A stretch of DNA of 64,000 nucleotides from an uncultured Clostridia bacterium (GCA_947170435.1 CAMVTO010000002.1:1-64000), one strand, 5' to 3'; shown: positions 39,195-48,615, numbered from the stretch's first letter. The notes: generated by a model from the sequence alone, not told the origin. Made by a program: numbers and translations.

Positions 39195-40430
39195 ATGCCG
39201 CGCGGCAATAATAATACGAAGAATACAAAAGGCGCTTCCGGTGCCGGAACCATCCGGAAGAAGACCGTGGAGCGCAACGGAAAAGAATACACCTATTGGG
39301 AAGCTCGGTTCACCACCGGCTTCGATCCCGGCACGGGCAAGCAGATTCAGAAGTCCGTCACGGGCAAGACGCAGAAGGAAGTCGCGGAAAAGCTGCGTCA
39401 GATCACAAATGAGATTGACACAGGGACCTATATCGAACCGAGCAAGATGAAGCTGGGCGAGTGGCTGGATATTTGGGCGGAGAACTACCTGGGCGACGTG
39501 AAACCGTACACGGTGGCGTCCTACAATGGCGTGATTCGGAATCACATTAAGCCCGCGCTCGGCAATCTGCCGCTCGAAGAGATTCCGCCGCACGTCATCC
39601 AGATGTTCTACAATTCGCTGACGAAAGAGTCCAAAGGCAAAAAGCCGCTCTGCGCCAAAACGGTCAAGAACGTTCACGGCGTTCTTCATCGGGCGCTCCA
39701 GCAGGCGGTGCAGAACGGTTACATTCGCAGCAATCCGACCGACGCCTGCAAGCTGCCCCGCATCGTCAAAAAGGAGTTCTATCCGCTGGATAAGACGCAG
39801 ATGAGGCGGTTTTTGGATGCTGTTGCCGGTCATCGCTATGAAATCCTATATACGGTGACGCTCTTTACGGGGATGCGCGAGGGCGAGGCCATTGGCCTTA
39901 CTTGGGACTGCGTAGACTTTGAGCACGGCAAGCTGACTGTCAACAAGCAGCTTCAGCGAGAGAAGAAGACCGGTGCAAAGTACGTTTTCTCGACAGTGAA
40001 GAACGGCAAGACGCGCGTGATCGTGCCGGCTCCGTGGGTGATGCAGCTCCTTAAAAAACAGAAAGCGCAGCAGGCGGAGTGGCGGCTGCGCGCAGGAAGC
40101 GCGTGGCAACAGGGGAGCTTTGCCAATCTTGTTTTCACAGACGAACTGGGCCACTTTCTCTGGCTCCACAACATCTATCGTGACTTCAAGGAGATCGTGG
40201 CCTCCATCGGGCTCCCGCAGGTGCGCTTCCACGATTTGCGCCACAGCTATGCGATTGCCTCAATCCAAGCAGGCGACGACATCAAGACCGTCCAGAGCAA
40301 CCTTGGACACGCGACAGCGGCTTTCACGCTTGATGTTTACGGACACGTCACCGACCAGATGAAGGAAGCGAGCGCCGAGCGCATGGAGAGCTTTATCGGC
40401 GAGGTCCTTGCGCAGCAAAAAAGCTCATAA
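39195..40430 (+). CDS. Tyrosine site-specific integrase of E1
   Basis: GAGTIRKKTVERNGKEYTYWEARFTTG arm-binding domain; TGMREGE, HDLRHSYA, LGHATAAFTLDVYGH. Confidence 0.96.
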   Translation: MPRGNNNTKNTKGASGAGTIRKKTVERNGKEYTYWEARFTTGFDPGTGKQIQKSVTGKTQKEVAEKLRQITNEIDTGTYIEPSKMKLGEWLDIWAENYLGDVKPYTVASYNGVIRNHIKPALGNLPLEEIPPHVIQMFYNSLTKESKGKKPLCAKTVKNVHGVLHRALQQAVQNGYIRSNPTDACKLPRIVKKEFYPLDKTQMRRFLDAVAGHRYEILYTVTLFTGMREGEAIGLTWDCVDFEHGKLTVNKQLQREKKTGAKYVFSTVKNGKTRVIVPAPWVMQLLKKQKAQQAEWRLRAGSAWQQGSFANLVFTDELGHFLWLHNIYRDFKEIVASIGLPQVRFHDLRHSYAIASIQAGDDIKTVQSNLGHATAAFTLDVYGHVTDQMKEASAERMESFIGEVLAQQKSS

Positions 40431-40549
40431 GGGAAAACATAAGGGAAAACTTTTTGGGCGATTTTGAAAATCGAACTATTTTGGGTGATATTCTGGCAAC
40501 AAAAAGGAAAATCGCTTGAAACCATAATGATTTCAAGCGATTCCTCTGG

Positions 40550-40638
40550 CGCAGTGGGAGGGATTCGAACCCTCGGGCCGCTTTTGGCGACCACACGATT
40601 TCCAGTCGTGCTCGTTATGACCACTTCGATACCACTGC
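40550..40638 (-). tRNA. tRNA-Ser (anticodon GGA)
   Basis: GCAGTGGTATCGAAGTGGTCATAACGAGCACGACTGGAAATCGTGTGGTCGCCAAAAGCGGCCCGAGGGTTCGAATCCCTCCCACTGCG; acceptor, anticodon, variable arm and T-loop all pair. Confidence 0.95.
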
Positions 40639-40740
40639 ATATCGTTGCGCTCAACAGCGAATGCTATTATATGCGATGCCTGAATGGAAGTCAAGCCCAA
40701 ATTTACAAAAAAGGGGCGCTTTTGCGCCCCTTTTTCTGCG

Positions 40741-40914
40741 TTACATGCCGTGCGTCAGGTCATACCAGGCGGAGTCCATGGCGTTACCCATCCGCTGCAG
40801 TGCCTTGCCCACATCGGTTTTCATGGTACCCTGCCGGGACATGACGATGGCGCCGACTGCCGCGCCGGCCACCATACCGGCGCCCATGCCGCGTAAAAAC
40901 GTCGCGGTTTTCAT
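40741..40914 (-). CDS. Small YtxH-like membrane-associated protein (57 aa)
   Basis: MKTATFLRGMGAGMVAGAAVGAIVMSRQGTMKTDVGKALQRMGNAMDSAWYDLTHGM; RBS-like ggagtg; below ORF-track cutoff. Confidence 0.6.
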   Translation of the reverse strand: MKTATFLRGMGAGMVAGAAVGAIVMSRQGTMKTDVGKALQRMGNAMDSAWYDLTHGM

Positions 40915-41034
40915 GTTCGATCACACTCCTTTGTCCACGCAGGCAGTATGCCCGATTTGCGGTAAAACATACGCCGGTTGCCAAATCGCGACGCTTCCAG
41001 TATAATGTAGAAAAACGACAGAGAGGATCGCGCC

Positions 41035-42078
41035 ATGACTACCGTTTATCTTATTCGCCACGCGGAGGCGGAGGGGAATCTATATCGCCGCTGCCACGGT
41101 CACTACGACAGCACCATCACCGACAACGGCTATCGCCAGATCGCCGCGCTCGCGAAGCGCTTCGCAAACGAGCATATCGACGCGGCATACGCCAGCGACC
41201 TCACGCGCACGCAGACCACGGCACTGGCGATCACCCGCCCGCACGGCTTAACACTGCGTCTGGAGCCGAGGTTGCGGGAGGTGGGCGTCGGCGTATGGGA
41301 GGATCGGACATGGACGTACCTCACGAAGTTTGACCGCGCGCAGATGGTGAATTTCAATACCGACTCCGGCAACTGGCGCGCCTTCGGCGCGGAGACCATG
41401 GAGCGTGTGCGCGACCGGATGCTGGCAGCGCTGCATGAGATCATCGCGGCACATCCTTATGATACCGTCGCGCTGTTCAGCCACGGTATGGCACTGCGGC
41501 TGCTGGTGGGTGCGCTGAACGGCCTCACGATCGCGGAGATCGACAAGACGGGGCACGGAGAGAACACCTCCGTCACGAAGCTGGAGGCGGATGAGAATGG
41601 TATCCGTGTGGTCTACGCCAACGATGCCTCGCATCTCCCTGAGGAGCTGACCACGCTGCACAAGCAGTTGTGGACGAAGACGCCGGGCGGATTGGAGCCG
41701 GGCATCTGGTTCAAGCCGGACGCAGAAACACAGGGGCGCTTCCATGTGATGCAAGACGATGAGAGCGTCGGCGCGGTGGCGGTGGGCACGCCGGAGGCCG
41801 GCACGGCGGCGATCGAGGAGTTCTGGCTGGATGAGGTCGCACAGCACCGCAATCTGGGGATTCGGCTGGTGGGGCAGGCGATCGCCTACGCTCGCACGCA
41901 GGGCTGTGATACGCTGCTCTCGGCGCTGCCGCGCAGCGACAGCCGCGCCATCGACCGCGCCATGCGCTACGGTTTCACCGCGGTGCGCGGTATGCCGCAG
42001 GCAGTGGTGCTGGAAAAGTATTTCGGCAAGGACGCGGGCTACCGCATCGCGCGGTTCGATGAGGCGATGAGAGCATAA
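41035..42078 (+). CDS. Histidine phosphatase family protein fused to GNAT acetyltransferase
   Basis: YLIRHAEAEGN RHG motif; C-term GNAT IEEFWLDEVAQHRNLGIRLVGQAIAYAR. Confidence 0.9.
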   Translation: MTTVYLIRHAEAEGNLYRRCHGHYDSTITDNGYRQIAALAKRFANEHIDAAYASDLTRTQTTALAITRPHGLTLRLEPRLREVGVGVWEDRTWTYLTKFDRAQMVNFNTDSGNWRAFGAETMERVRDRMLAALHEIIAAHPYDTVALFSHGMALRLLVGALNGLTIAEIDKTGHGENTSVTKLEADENGIRVVYANDASHLPEELTTLHKQLWTKTPGGLEPGIWFKPDAETQGRFHVMQDDESVGAVAVGTPEAGTAAIEEFWLDEVAQHRNLGIRLVGQAIAYARTQGCDTLLSALPRSDSRAIDRAMRYGFTAVRGMPQAVVLEKYFGKDAGYRIARFDEAMRA

Positions 42079-42080
42079 AA

Positions 42081-42112
42081 AAGTGACGGCGTAAGCCGTC
42101 ACTTTTTTATCA
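42081..42112. terminator. Bidirectional terminator
   Basis: aaaaaagtgacggcgtaagccgtcactttttt. Confidence 0.8.
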
Positions 42113-43033
42113 GAACGAAACCAGTTCCTCCTGAGGCTTCTCACAGGGCTTGACGTCCTCTACATAGAGGATCGGGCCGTCGCCCTGATAGGCCTCGAAG
42201 TATTCTTTTTTACACACGGCGGTCACGTCGATCCAGTCGCGGTTCTTGTACTGCGCCAGCGTGTCGCCGCGGGCGACCACACCGAGGAACTGGGTGTCGT
42301 TGGCGCAGCAGACCATGGCGAAGCGGCCGGGAACATAGGTGCCGGGGTACTTCTTCGAGTGGCACATGATCATCTTCATGCGCACGCGCTTGCCGTCGTA
42401 GTGCTCGGGGTGATCCATTGCGTCCACATACCAGACGCCGAAGTCCTCGTCGGGAATTTCGATCAGCTCCTGTGTCACGTCAAAGGGGCACTCGTCGCCG
42501 GTGAGGTAGTTCTCAGTGTTGCCATCCTCGAAGTCGATGAACATATCCGCGCGGCGGTTGACCATGCGCAGGTTGCGCTTGCGCAGCTGCTCCGCCACAT
42601 CGGGCGTGCAGCGGTTGAATACCAGCATGTCGGCGTTCTTGATCTTCTCCATCATCAGCTGGCCCATGTTGCGGGACATGACGTCGAAACTGGGGCCGTA
42701 GACGAAGGTCATGATCTGGTACAGGATCCAGTTCGCGGGCAGCTCGTTGAACTGCTCAAAAGGCCACATGCCGTTGTACTCGATCAGCACCTGCCGGGGA
42801 TGGTGCTTCTTTTCCAACTTTTTGAGGTTCTCTTTGGTGAACTGCTCCAAATCGTCGAGCATCTCGACGGTGACGTTCTGCATGGCGTCGATGTCGTACT
42901 CCTCGTCGCCCTCCTCGCAGCAGATCAAAAGCGTCTTATCCTGCTTGGCAAAGCCGTCCCGCAAAATACCGTTGATGAAATTCGTCTTGCCGCCATCCAG
43001 AAAGCCGGTGACGGCGTAAACAGGGATATCCAT
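42110..43033 (-). CDS. CobW/COG0523-like GTPase
   Basis: VTGFLDGGKTNFINGIL P-loop. Confidence 0.85.
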   Translation of the reverse strand: MDIPVYAVTGFLDGGKTNFINGILRDGFAKQDKTLLICCEEGDEEYDIDAMQNVTVEMLDDLEQFTKENLKKLEKKHHPRQVLIEYNGMWPFEQFNELPANWILYQIMTFVYGPSFDVMSRNMGQLMMEKIKNADMLVFNRCTPDVAEQLRKRNLRMVNRRADMFIDFEDGNTENYLTGDECPFDVTQELIEIPDEDFGVWYVDAMDHPEHYDGKRVRMKMIMCHSKKYPGTYVPGRFAMVCCANDTQFLGVVARGDTLAQYKNRDWIDVTAVCKKEYFEAYQGDGPILYVEDVKPCEKPQEELVSF

Positions 43034-43039
43034 AGTTGA

Positions 43040-44272
43040 TTACACTCCAAACAGCTCTTTGAGCTTGTCTTCCTTCAGCTCCGCGCCGATGACGCACAGA
43101 CGGCCGGTGACGTCCGCCGTGCCCTCGCGCACCTCGTGCTCCTCGGGAACGTAGTCGAAGTGCAGCCACTTGCCGTCGCCGCCGCTGACAATGCCCTTGC
43201 AGCGCACGATCTTGCCGTAGTCGCCGGAATCCAGCGCGGTGAGGATGCGCTCCAGCTCAGCGGCGGGGAAGCTCTTCGGCGTCTCCACACCCCAGTCGGT
43301 AAATACTTCGTCGGCATCGTGGCCGTGGTGATGGTGATGATGGTGGTGACCATGCTCGTCATGCTCATCGTGGTCATGATGGTGTTCGTGCTCGTCATGG
43401 TCGTGATGATGGTGTTCGTGCTCGTCATCCTCATCGTGATGGTGGCAGCAATGCTCGGACGGGTCAAAGGCGCGCAGCATCGCGGCGGCCTCGGCAGGGG
43501 TCTTGGCCTCGGCCTCGATCTTCGCCGCCAACTCCTCCAGCGCCGCCTTCATCTTGCCATGATGATGCTCATGGTCGTGGTGATGATGGCAGGAGCAATC
43601 GGGATCGTCGCACTCGTCATCGTCAAACTCCTCGTGCTCCATGATCTCCTTGAGCTCATGGATGAAGTCGGCGCTGGTGCGCTCCATGGACGCGAGGATC
43701 TGCTTGCCGTCCACCTGCTCCCACGGGGTGGTGATGATGGTGGCGGTGGCGTTGTGCTCGCGCAGCAGCGTAACCGCGGCGTTGATCTTCTCCTCGCTCA
43801 GCTTGCCCGTGCGGGAGAGGATGATGCAGCCCGCGTGCTCCACCTGATTGTTGAAGAACTCGCCGAAATTCTTCATGTAGACCTTGCACTTGCTGGCGTC
43901 GGCGACGGTGATGAAGCTGTTGAGAACGATCTCCTTGTCCTCTTTCGCGACGTCCTCCACCGCGCGGATCACGTCGGAGAGCTTGCCGACGCCGCTCGGC
44001 TCGATGACGATGCGATCGGGATTATACTTGGCCTGTACGTCCTTGAGCGCCTCGCCGAAGTCGCCCACCAGCGAGCAGCAGATGCAGCCGCTGGACATTT
44101 CGGAAATCTGCACGCCGGTGCCCTGCAAAAAGCCGCCGTCGATGCTGATCTCGCCGAACTCGTTTTCGATCAGGACGATCTTCTCGCCCTGGTAGGCCTC
44201 CTCCAGCAGCTTCTTGATCAGCGTGGTCTTGCCTGCGCCCAGAAAGCCGGAGATAATATCAATTTTTGCCAT
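43040..44272 (-). CDS. CobW/COG0523 metallochaperone GTPase with extended His-rich region
   Basis: ISGFLGAGKTTLIKKLL; SGCICCSL metal motif; long HHHHDHEHHH tract. Confidence 0.95.
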   Translation of the reverse strand: MAKIDIISGFLGAGKTTLIKKLLEEAYQGEKIVLIENEFGEISIDGGFLQGTGVQISEMSSGCICCSLVGDFGEALKDVQAKYNPDRIVIEPSGVGKLSDVIRAVEDVAKEDKEIVLNSFITVADASKCKVYMKNFGEFFNNQVEHAGCIILSRTGKLSEEKINAAVTLLREHNATATIITTPWEQVDGKQILASMERTSADFIHELKEIMEHEEFDDDECDDPDCSCHHHHDHEHHHGKMKAALEELAAKIEAEAKTPAEAAAMLRAFDPSEHCCHHHDEDDEHEHHHHDHDEHEHHHDHDEHDEHGHHHHHHHHGHDADEVFTDWGVETPKSFPAAELERILTALDSGDYGKIVRCKGIVSGGDGKWLHFDYVPEEHEVREGTADVTGRLCVIGAELKEDKLKELFGV

Positions 44273-44314
44273 GTTGTTCGCTTCCTTTGTCCTTAATTTT
44301 GAAACAGCAAACGT

Positions 44315-44343
44315 ATTGTACTCTGCCGAATTTGATTTTGCAA
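44315..44343 (-). promoter_or_regulatory. Candidate promoter of the CobW pair
   Basis: TTGCAA-17-TACAAT on minus strand. Confidence 0.5.
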
Positions 44344-44359
44344 GTGGTTCGCAAATTGT

Positions 44360-45655
44360 TTACAAATTTTCTTTTTTCCCGCGCCTGGCTCGCAGCAGCC
44401 TGTAAAGCTCCTCTGTGGCGAGCCGCGCCTTGGCGACGGGAACGCTGCCCTTCGGGAAGCAGTAATACTGCGTCTCGGTGTCGCCGATGCAGATCATGTC
44501 GCCCAATTCGTACCAGTAGTAGTCGGCGTAGAGGCTGTAGCACTGCTTGGCGGGACGCGCAAAGTGCAGCTTGCCATCGCAACCGTCCAGCGTGAAGCCG
44601 GTTAAGTCGTGAACCAGCCGTCCGGAGCCGACCTTGTAGATCGCCTTGAAGTCCACCAGCATACCGATCTCCACCTCGGCGTCGAGGCGGTACGTCCCTG
44701 CTTCGATCTCGCGACGCACCTGCTCCCGCTCCCAGGCGTACCAGTCGGGGATATGAGGAAACTCGGTCTCGCCGTTGAGGGCGCGCAGCCGCCCCAGCGT
44801 GTCCAGCTCATACTCCTTGCCGCAGCGGTGGCAGACAAAGCGCGTGCCCTTGCCCTCGGTCTCGCTCTCGGCACCGCAGTGAGCGCACTTGTAGAGAATG
44901 CGGTGCAGTCCGTCGGCGCGAAACGGCTCGTTGATTTCGATATGGTTTTTCTCCTGCCAGGCGAAGCTGTCGAAGGAGAACATCTCGTCGAGGATCGCGT
45001 CCAACTCCGCGACGGACTTCTGCTGCACCTCCTCCCGCGTCAGCAGGCCGCGCACGGTGGCAGACACGGCAACGTCCCGCTTTTGCAGGCAGTTGTAGAG
45101 CGGGTCACGGGCGAACGCGCCCTCGGTCAGCACGCCGACCACCGGTACGTCCAGCCGCTTGAGCATGACGCCGAGCCTGCGCGGCAGCGGCGTGGCGCGT
45201 CCGTCAAAGCTGTAGCTTGCTTCGGGGTAGAGCAGCACGCTGCACTGTTCCTCCCGCAGCGCGTGGCGCATGTCCGCAATCAGCGACACGTCGGTGACGA
45301 ACTTGTTCGTCGGGATGCATCCGATCCCCCGCATGACGCCCTCCTTGCCCACAAAACCGTCGGAGGTGCAGACGATGCAGTAGGGCGTTTTGCGGAAGAT
45401 TTCCGCTGCGATCTCCAGGTCGATGAAGCTGGAGTGGTTCATCAGAATGAGGTACGGCCCGTCGCCCACGGCGTCCATGCGTTCGGTTTTGCAGGTGAAG
45501 TGCGCGTTTTTCAGGTCGCCCGCCGTGGCAAGGCGGAACGCGGTGCGCAGCAGGGGGTTGGGCCGGCGCGGCGGCTTGTGCGCCGGATGGGGCAGGCGCA
45601 CCACCTCTTCGTAGGGCAGCACTTTGGTCTTGATTTTCATGGAAAGCATCCTCAC
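44360..45655 (-). CDS. 1-acyl-sn-glycerol-3-phosphate acyltransferase-like protein with C-terminal zinc ribbon
   Basis: LMNHSSFIDLEI (HX4D), YPEASYSFDGRATPLP; CAHCGAES...CHRCGKEY. Confidence 0.85.
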   Translation of the reverse strand: MRMLSMKIKTKVLPYEEVVRLPHPAHKPPRRPNPLLRTAFRLATAGDLKNAHFTCKTERMDAVGDGPYLILMNHSSFIDLEIAAEIFRKTPYCIVCTSDGFVGKEGVMRGIGCIPTNKFVTDVSLIADMRHALREEQCSVLLYPEASYSFDGRATPLPRRLGVMLKRLDVPVVGVLTEGAFARDPLYNCLQKRDVAVSATVRGLLTREEVQQKSVAELDAILDEMFSFDSFAWQEKNHIEINEPFRADGLHRILYKCAHCGAESETEGKGTRFVCHRCGKEYELDTLGRLRALNGETEFPHIPDWYAWEREQVRREIEAGTYRLDAEVEIGMLVDFKAIYKVGSGRLVHDLTGFTLDGCDGKLHFARPAKQCYSLYADYYWYELGDMICIGDTETQYYCFPKGSVPVAKARLATEELYRLLRARRGKKENL

Positions 45656-45777
45656 AGGCTCAAATTTGCGTTCATCATACTACAGTGCGGAACAGCGGAC
45701 AAGCGGAAAGATAAAAAATGCAAAAATTTTCTTGACAAAGCGCACAGTATCTGCTAGACTAAATGAGCTGTGGAAAT

Positions 45778-45853
45778 GCTGGTATAGCTCAGTTGGTAGA
45801 GCAGCTGATTTGTAATCAGCAGGTCGGGGGTTCGAGTCCGTCTACCAGCTCCA
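45778..45853 (+). tRNA. tRNA-Thr (anticodon TGT)
   Basis: GCTGGTATAGCTCAGTTGGTAGAGCAGCTGATTTGTAATCAGCAGGTCGGGGGTTCGAGTCCGTCTACCAGCTCCA. Confidence 0.97.
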
Positions 45854-45882
45854 TAAACCTCTCAAAGCAGCGAATTGAATAT

Positions 45883-45967
45883 GGGGGAATTCCCGAGTGG
45901 CCAAAGGGGGCAGACTGTAAATCTGTTGTCAGTGACTTCGGTGGTTCGAATCCACCTTCCCCCACCA
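45883..45967 (+). tRNA. tRNA-Tyr (anticodon GTA)
   Basis: GGGGGAATTCCCGAGTGGCC...CAGACTGTAAATCTG...GGTTCGAATCCACCTTCCCCCACCA. Confidence 0.97.
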
Positions 45968-46046
45968 AACTGGAATCATCCGAACATCGTGTCAATCGGC
46001 GCGGCGTTCGGATTTTCCGTTTCTCGAAGCAGTATTGCGCTATAAC

Positions 46047-46080
46047 AAAAACGGCACCCGTCTGGCAAGGACGGGTGCCG
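46047..46080. terminator. Intrinsic terminator
   Basis: aaaaacggcacccgtc-tggcaag-gacgggtgccgttttt. Confidence 0.8.
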
Positions 46081-46582
46081 TTTTTGCGTTTAAGCCTTGG
46101 ACTGCTGAGCCTTCCAAGACGCAAACTCCGTGCGCCGTGTGGTGGTTGGAGGGACAGGAGGAAGCTAAGTTGTTTTATGGCGCGCTTGCGGGCGGCAAAA
46201 AAGCAGACGCCGAAGATTCTTCAGCGTCTGCTTTTTATAGAGCAGTAATATAGAAAACAATCAAAACACGGACACACGGCCTAACTCGCATTAGGATGAC
46301 AACGAGAAAACACGACATATAGAGGCGCGTAACAGACCCCTATGCGATAAAAGTTGACGACAGTATTATCCAAAATACTGAAATAAGTTAACGATTGCAG
46401 TTCTTATTGTATGGGGATTAGGACACACCTAATCCCGTGCTTTTCACCGTCGGCAATATAATCGTTGCTCGTAGCTTATGGTTTCTCTACACCTACCATG
46501 CTACGCTAATTCCGGGCAACATTGGATAACCCCTTGACAATCCGCGTACAATAACGCCATTCTCAACCAAGGGAGGTATGGC

Positions 46583-47419
46583 ATGACGATAACAAAAGAA
46601 GACCTGACCGCGTATCGCGCCCACTTGCGGTCCGAAGAACGCAGCGCCGCGACCGTCGCGAAGTACCTGCACGATGTAGCCGCATTTGCGCTATGGCTGA
46701 ACGATACGCCGCTGACCAAGGAAGCTGCCGCGGACTGGAAGCAAGAGCTATTGCGCCGCGGACAAGCTCCTGCGACTGTCAACGCCGCTTTGGCGGCGCT
46801 CAACGGGCTGTTCCGGTTTCTCGGACGCGATGACTGTCGCGTGCGGTTCCTCAAGGTCCAGAGGCGCGCATTCCGGGACGAATCCAAAGAGCTGTCACAG
46901 GGCGAATACACCGCGCTCGTCAATACCGCAAGGGCGCAAGGCAAAGCACGCCTCGCGCTGCTCATCGAGACCATCGGCGGCACGGGCATCCGCGTCAGCG
47001 AGGTCGCGTATATCACGGTCGAGGCGGCACAGAGAGGGCGCGCGGAAATCGCACTCAAGGGCAAAATCCGCACGATTCTCCTGCCCGCGAAGCTCTGCCG
47101 AAAGCTGCTCAAGTACGCCAAGACGCAGGGTATCACAAGCGGCGCCATCTTCCGCACCGCAACCGGCAAGCCGCTCTCGCGGCGCCAGATTTGGGGCGAG
47201 ATGAAGGCCATCTGCAAGGCGGCGGGTGTGGAACCGAGCAAGGTATTCCCGCACAACCTGCGACACCTGTTCGCGGTGGCGTTTTATCGCGTGAGCCGTG
47301 ACATTGTGAAGCTCGCGGACGTACTGGGGCACAGCTCCATTGAAACGACGCGCATCTACCTCATGACGACAGAAAAAGAACACCAACGGCAGCTTGACCG
47401 GCTGCGATTGGTGTCGTAG
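46583..47419 (+). CDS. Tyrosine recombinase (candidate promoter invertase, cassette 2; ~90% identical by eye to 26756-27592)
   Basis: Gap-free 278-aa match to cassette 1 recombinase; HNLRHLFA, LGHSSIETTRIY. Confidence 0.93.
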   Translation: MTITKEDLTAYRAHLRSEERSAATVAKYLHDVAAFALWLNDTPLTKEAAADWKQELLRRGQAPATVNAALAALNGLFRFLGRDDCRVRFLKVQRRAFRDESKELSQGEYTALVNTARAQGKARLALLIETIGGTGIRVSEVAYITVEAAQRGRAEIALKGKIRTILLPAKLCRKLLKYAKTQGITSGAIFRTATGKPLSRRQIWGEMKAICKAAGVEPSKVFPHNLRHLFAVAFYRVSRDIVKLADVLGHSSIETTRIYLMTTEKEHQRQLDRLRLVS

Positions 47420-47420
47420 G

Positions 47421-47682
47421 ACGGAATACACATTCCGTTATATGCTCCAAGCGGAAAAATAGTGACATAGACACTATTACATAATCTTTATACCACATAA
47501 TCCCCAGCTATGCAATACTTTTTTATCAATATGAGCGCAAAAATCTAAGCCCCGCGGCTTAAAAAACCGCCAGGCTTACTTCAGTGCACCCTTTTGTTCC
47601 CATTCGCGGAACAAGAGGGTGCTTTTTTGTGTTTTGAGGGGGCTTTGGGTGCTTCGCCCTGTCAACGGAATGTGTATTCCGT
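47421..47682. promoter_or_regulatory. Candidate invertible promoter segment, cassette 2 (apparently OFF)
   Basis: Perfect 18-bp IR acggaatacacattccgt 47421-47438 / acggaatgtgtattccgt 47665-47682; minus-strand promoter TTGCAT-17-TATAAA (47515-47487); plus-strand terminator gcacccttttgttcc...ggaacaagagggtgctttttt 47586-47628. Confidence 0.85.
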
Positions 47683-47701
47683 GACAAGGAGATGCTGACC
47701 C

Positions 47702-48193
47702 ATGGCTCACACCACCGCCCGCCTTGACCTGACCGGACAGCGCTTCGGAAAGCTCACCGTCGTCGCGCCCGCCGAGAATATCGGACGGCGCACCGCTTGG
47801 CTGTGCCGGTGCGACTGCGGCGGCGAGCGCATCGTCAAGACCGTACACCTCCGCGAGGGCAAGGTCACGAGCTGCGGCTGTGCCAAAGAAAAGCACAGCG
47901 CAAGCGCACTGGGCCTGCACTATGTCGACGGCACCTGCGTCGAGATGCTGCGCGCGAACACCAAGCGCCGCAATAACAAGAGCGGCGTGGTCGGCGTGGT
48001 GTGGAGACCGGCGCGCCGCAGATGGCAGGCGAGCATCATGTTCAAGGGCACGCGCCACAACCTCGGCATGTACGCCCAATTCGACGACGCGGCAAAGGCG
48101 CGGCGGGAGGCCGAAGCGCTGTACTACGGCTCGTTTCTCGCGGACTTCGACGCGAAGCGGGCTATGACCGAACCGGCGGGAGCCGGGTCGTAA
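47702..48193 (+). CDS. AP2-domain-type zinc-ribbon protein (cassette 2)
   Basis: LDLTGQRFGKLTV...CRCDCGGE...SCGC; NNKSGVVGVVWRPARRRWQASIMFKGTRHNLGMY; tail MTEPAGAGS as in cassette 1 copy 2. Confidence 0.82.
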   Translation: MAHTTARLDLTGQRFGKLTVVAPAENIGRRTAWLCRCDCGGERIVKTVHLREGKVTSCGCAKEKHSASALGLHYVDGTCVEMLRANTKRRNNKSGVVGVVWRPARRRWQASIMFKGTRHNLGMYAQFDDAAKARREAEALYYGSFLADFDAKRAMTEPAGAGS

Positions 48194-48212
48194 CCATAGA
48201 ATTATAATAGGA

Positions 48213-48380
48213 AGGATGTGATACTCAGGCAAAAGCGTGGCAGTTCAGCGGGGCGCACCCGCTTGTCGTCGGGTTTGGTTGCGCAGACCGACGACGGCGG
48301 GAGAATGTGCCGGAGCTTCATCGGGGGGACTACGTAGACCGATAAGGTACGCCGTTCGCGCGCGAGACAACAAAATGTAC
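48213..48380 (+). ncRNA. Conserved structured leader element of unknown class (cassette 2)
   Basis: Homologous to 29275-29440; hairpin gtcgtcgg-gtttggttgcgcaga-ccgacgac 48265-48295. Confidence 0.55.
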
Positions 48381-48458
48381 ACCGCAAAACCGGGGAAATC
48401 CGGCGACGCAAAGGCAGGAGGCTAAGGGGCGCAAGCTCTATGCTCGTCCGCCCGCCAG
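48381..48458 (+). promoter_or_regulatory. c-di-GMP-I (GEMM)-like aptamer 1 of 3, cassette 2
   Basis: gcaaaaccggGGAAAtccggcgACGCAAAGgcaggaggCTAAGgggcgcaagctcTATGctcgtccgcccgcc. Confidence 0.65.
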
Positions 48459-48474
48459 ATATGGCGTCTTCACT

Positions 48475-48600
48475 CAGCAAAGCCGTCGAAAGGCGGCGAC
48501 GCAAAGCCGCGTGTTGGGAAACCGCACGCTTAGGAGGCTAAGACCTTATGCCTATTACTGTGCAAGGGAGGCAAAGGTTATGCTCGTCCGGCTGCCGAAG
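48475..48600 (+). promoter_or_regulatory. c-di-GMP-I (GEMM)-like aptamer 2 of 3, cassette 2
   Basis: agcaaagccgtcGAAAggcggcgACGCAAAGCC...CTAAG...TATGctcgtccggctgccgaag. Confidence 0.7.
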
Positions 48601-48615
48601 ATATGATATCTTCTT

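Noticed and set aside
43322-43450. Dense atgatggtg/catcgtg repeats as a DNA repeat array
   Set aside because: Codon-level consequence of the His-rich tract in the CobW-type protein
46531-46560. TTGAC(A/G)...TACAAT upstream of both recombinases as a promoter
   Set aside because: Elements only 7 bp apart, incompatible with a normal -35/-10; block is conserved between cassettes but its role is unclear
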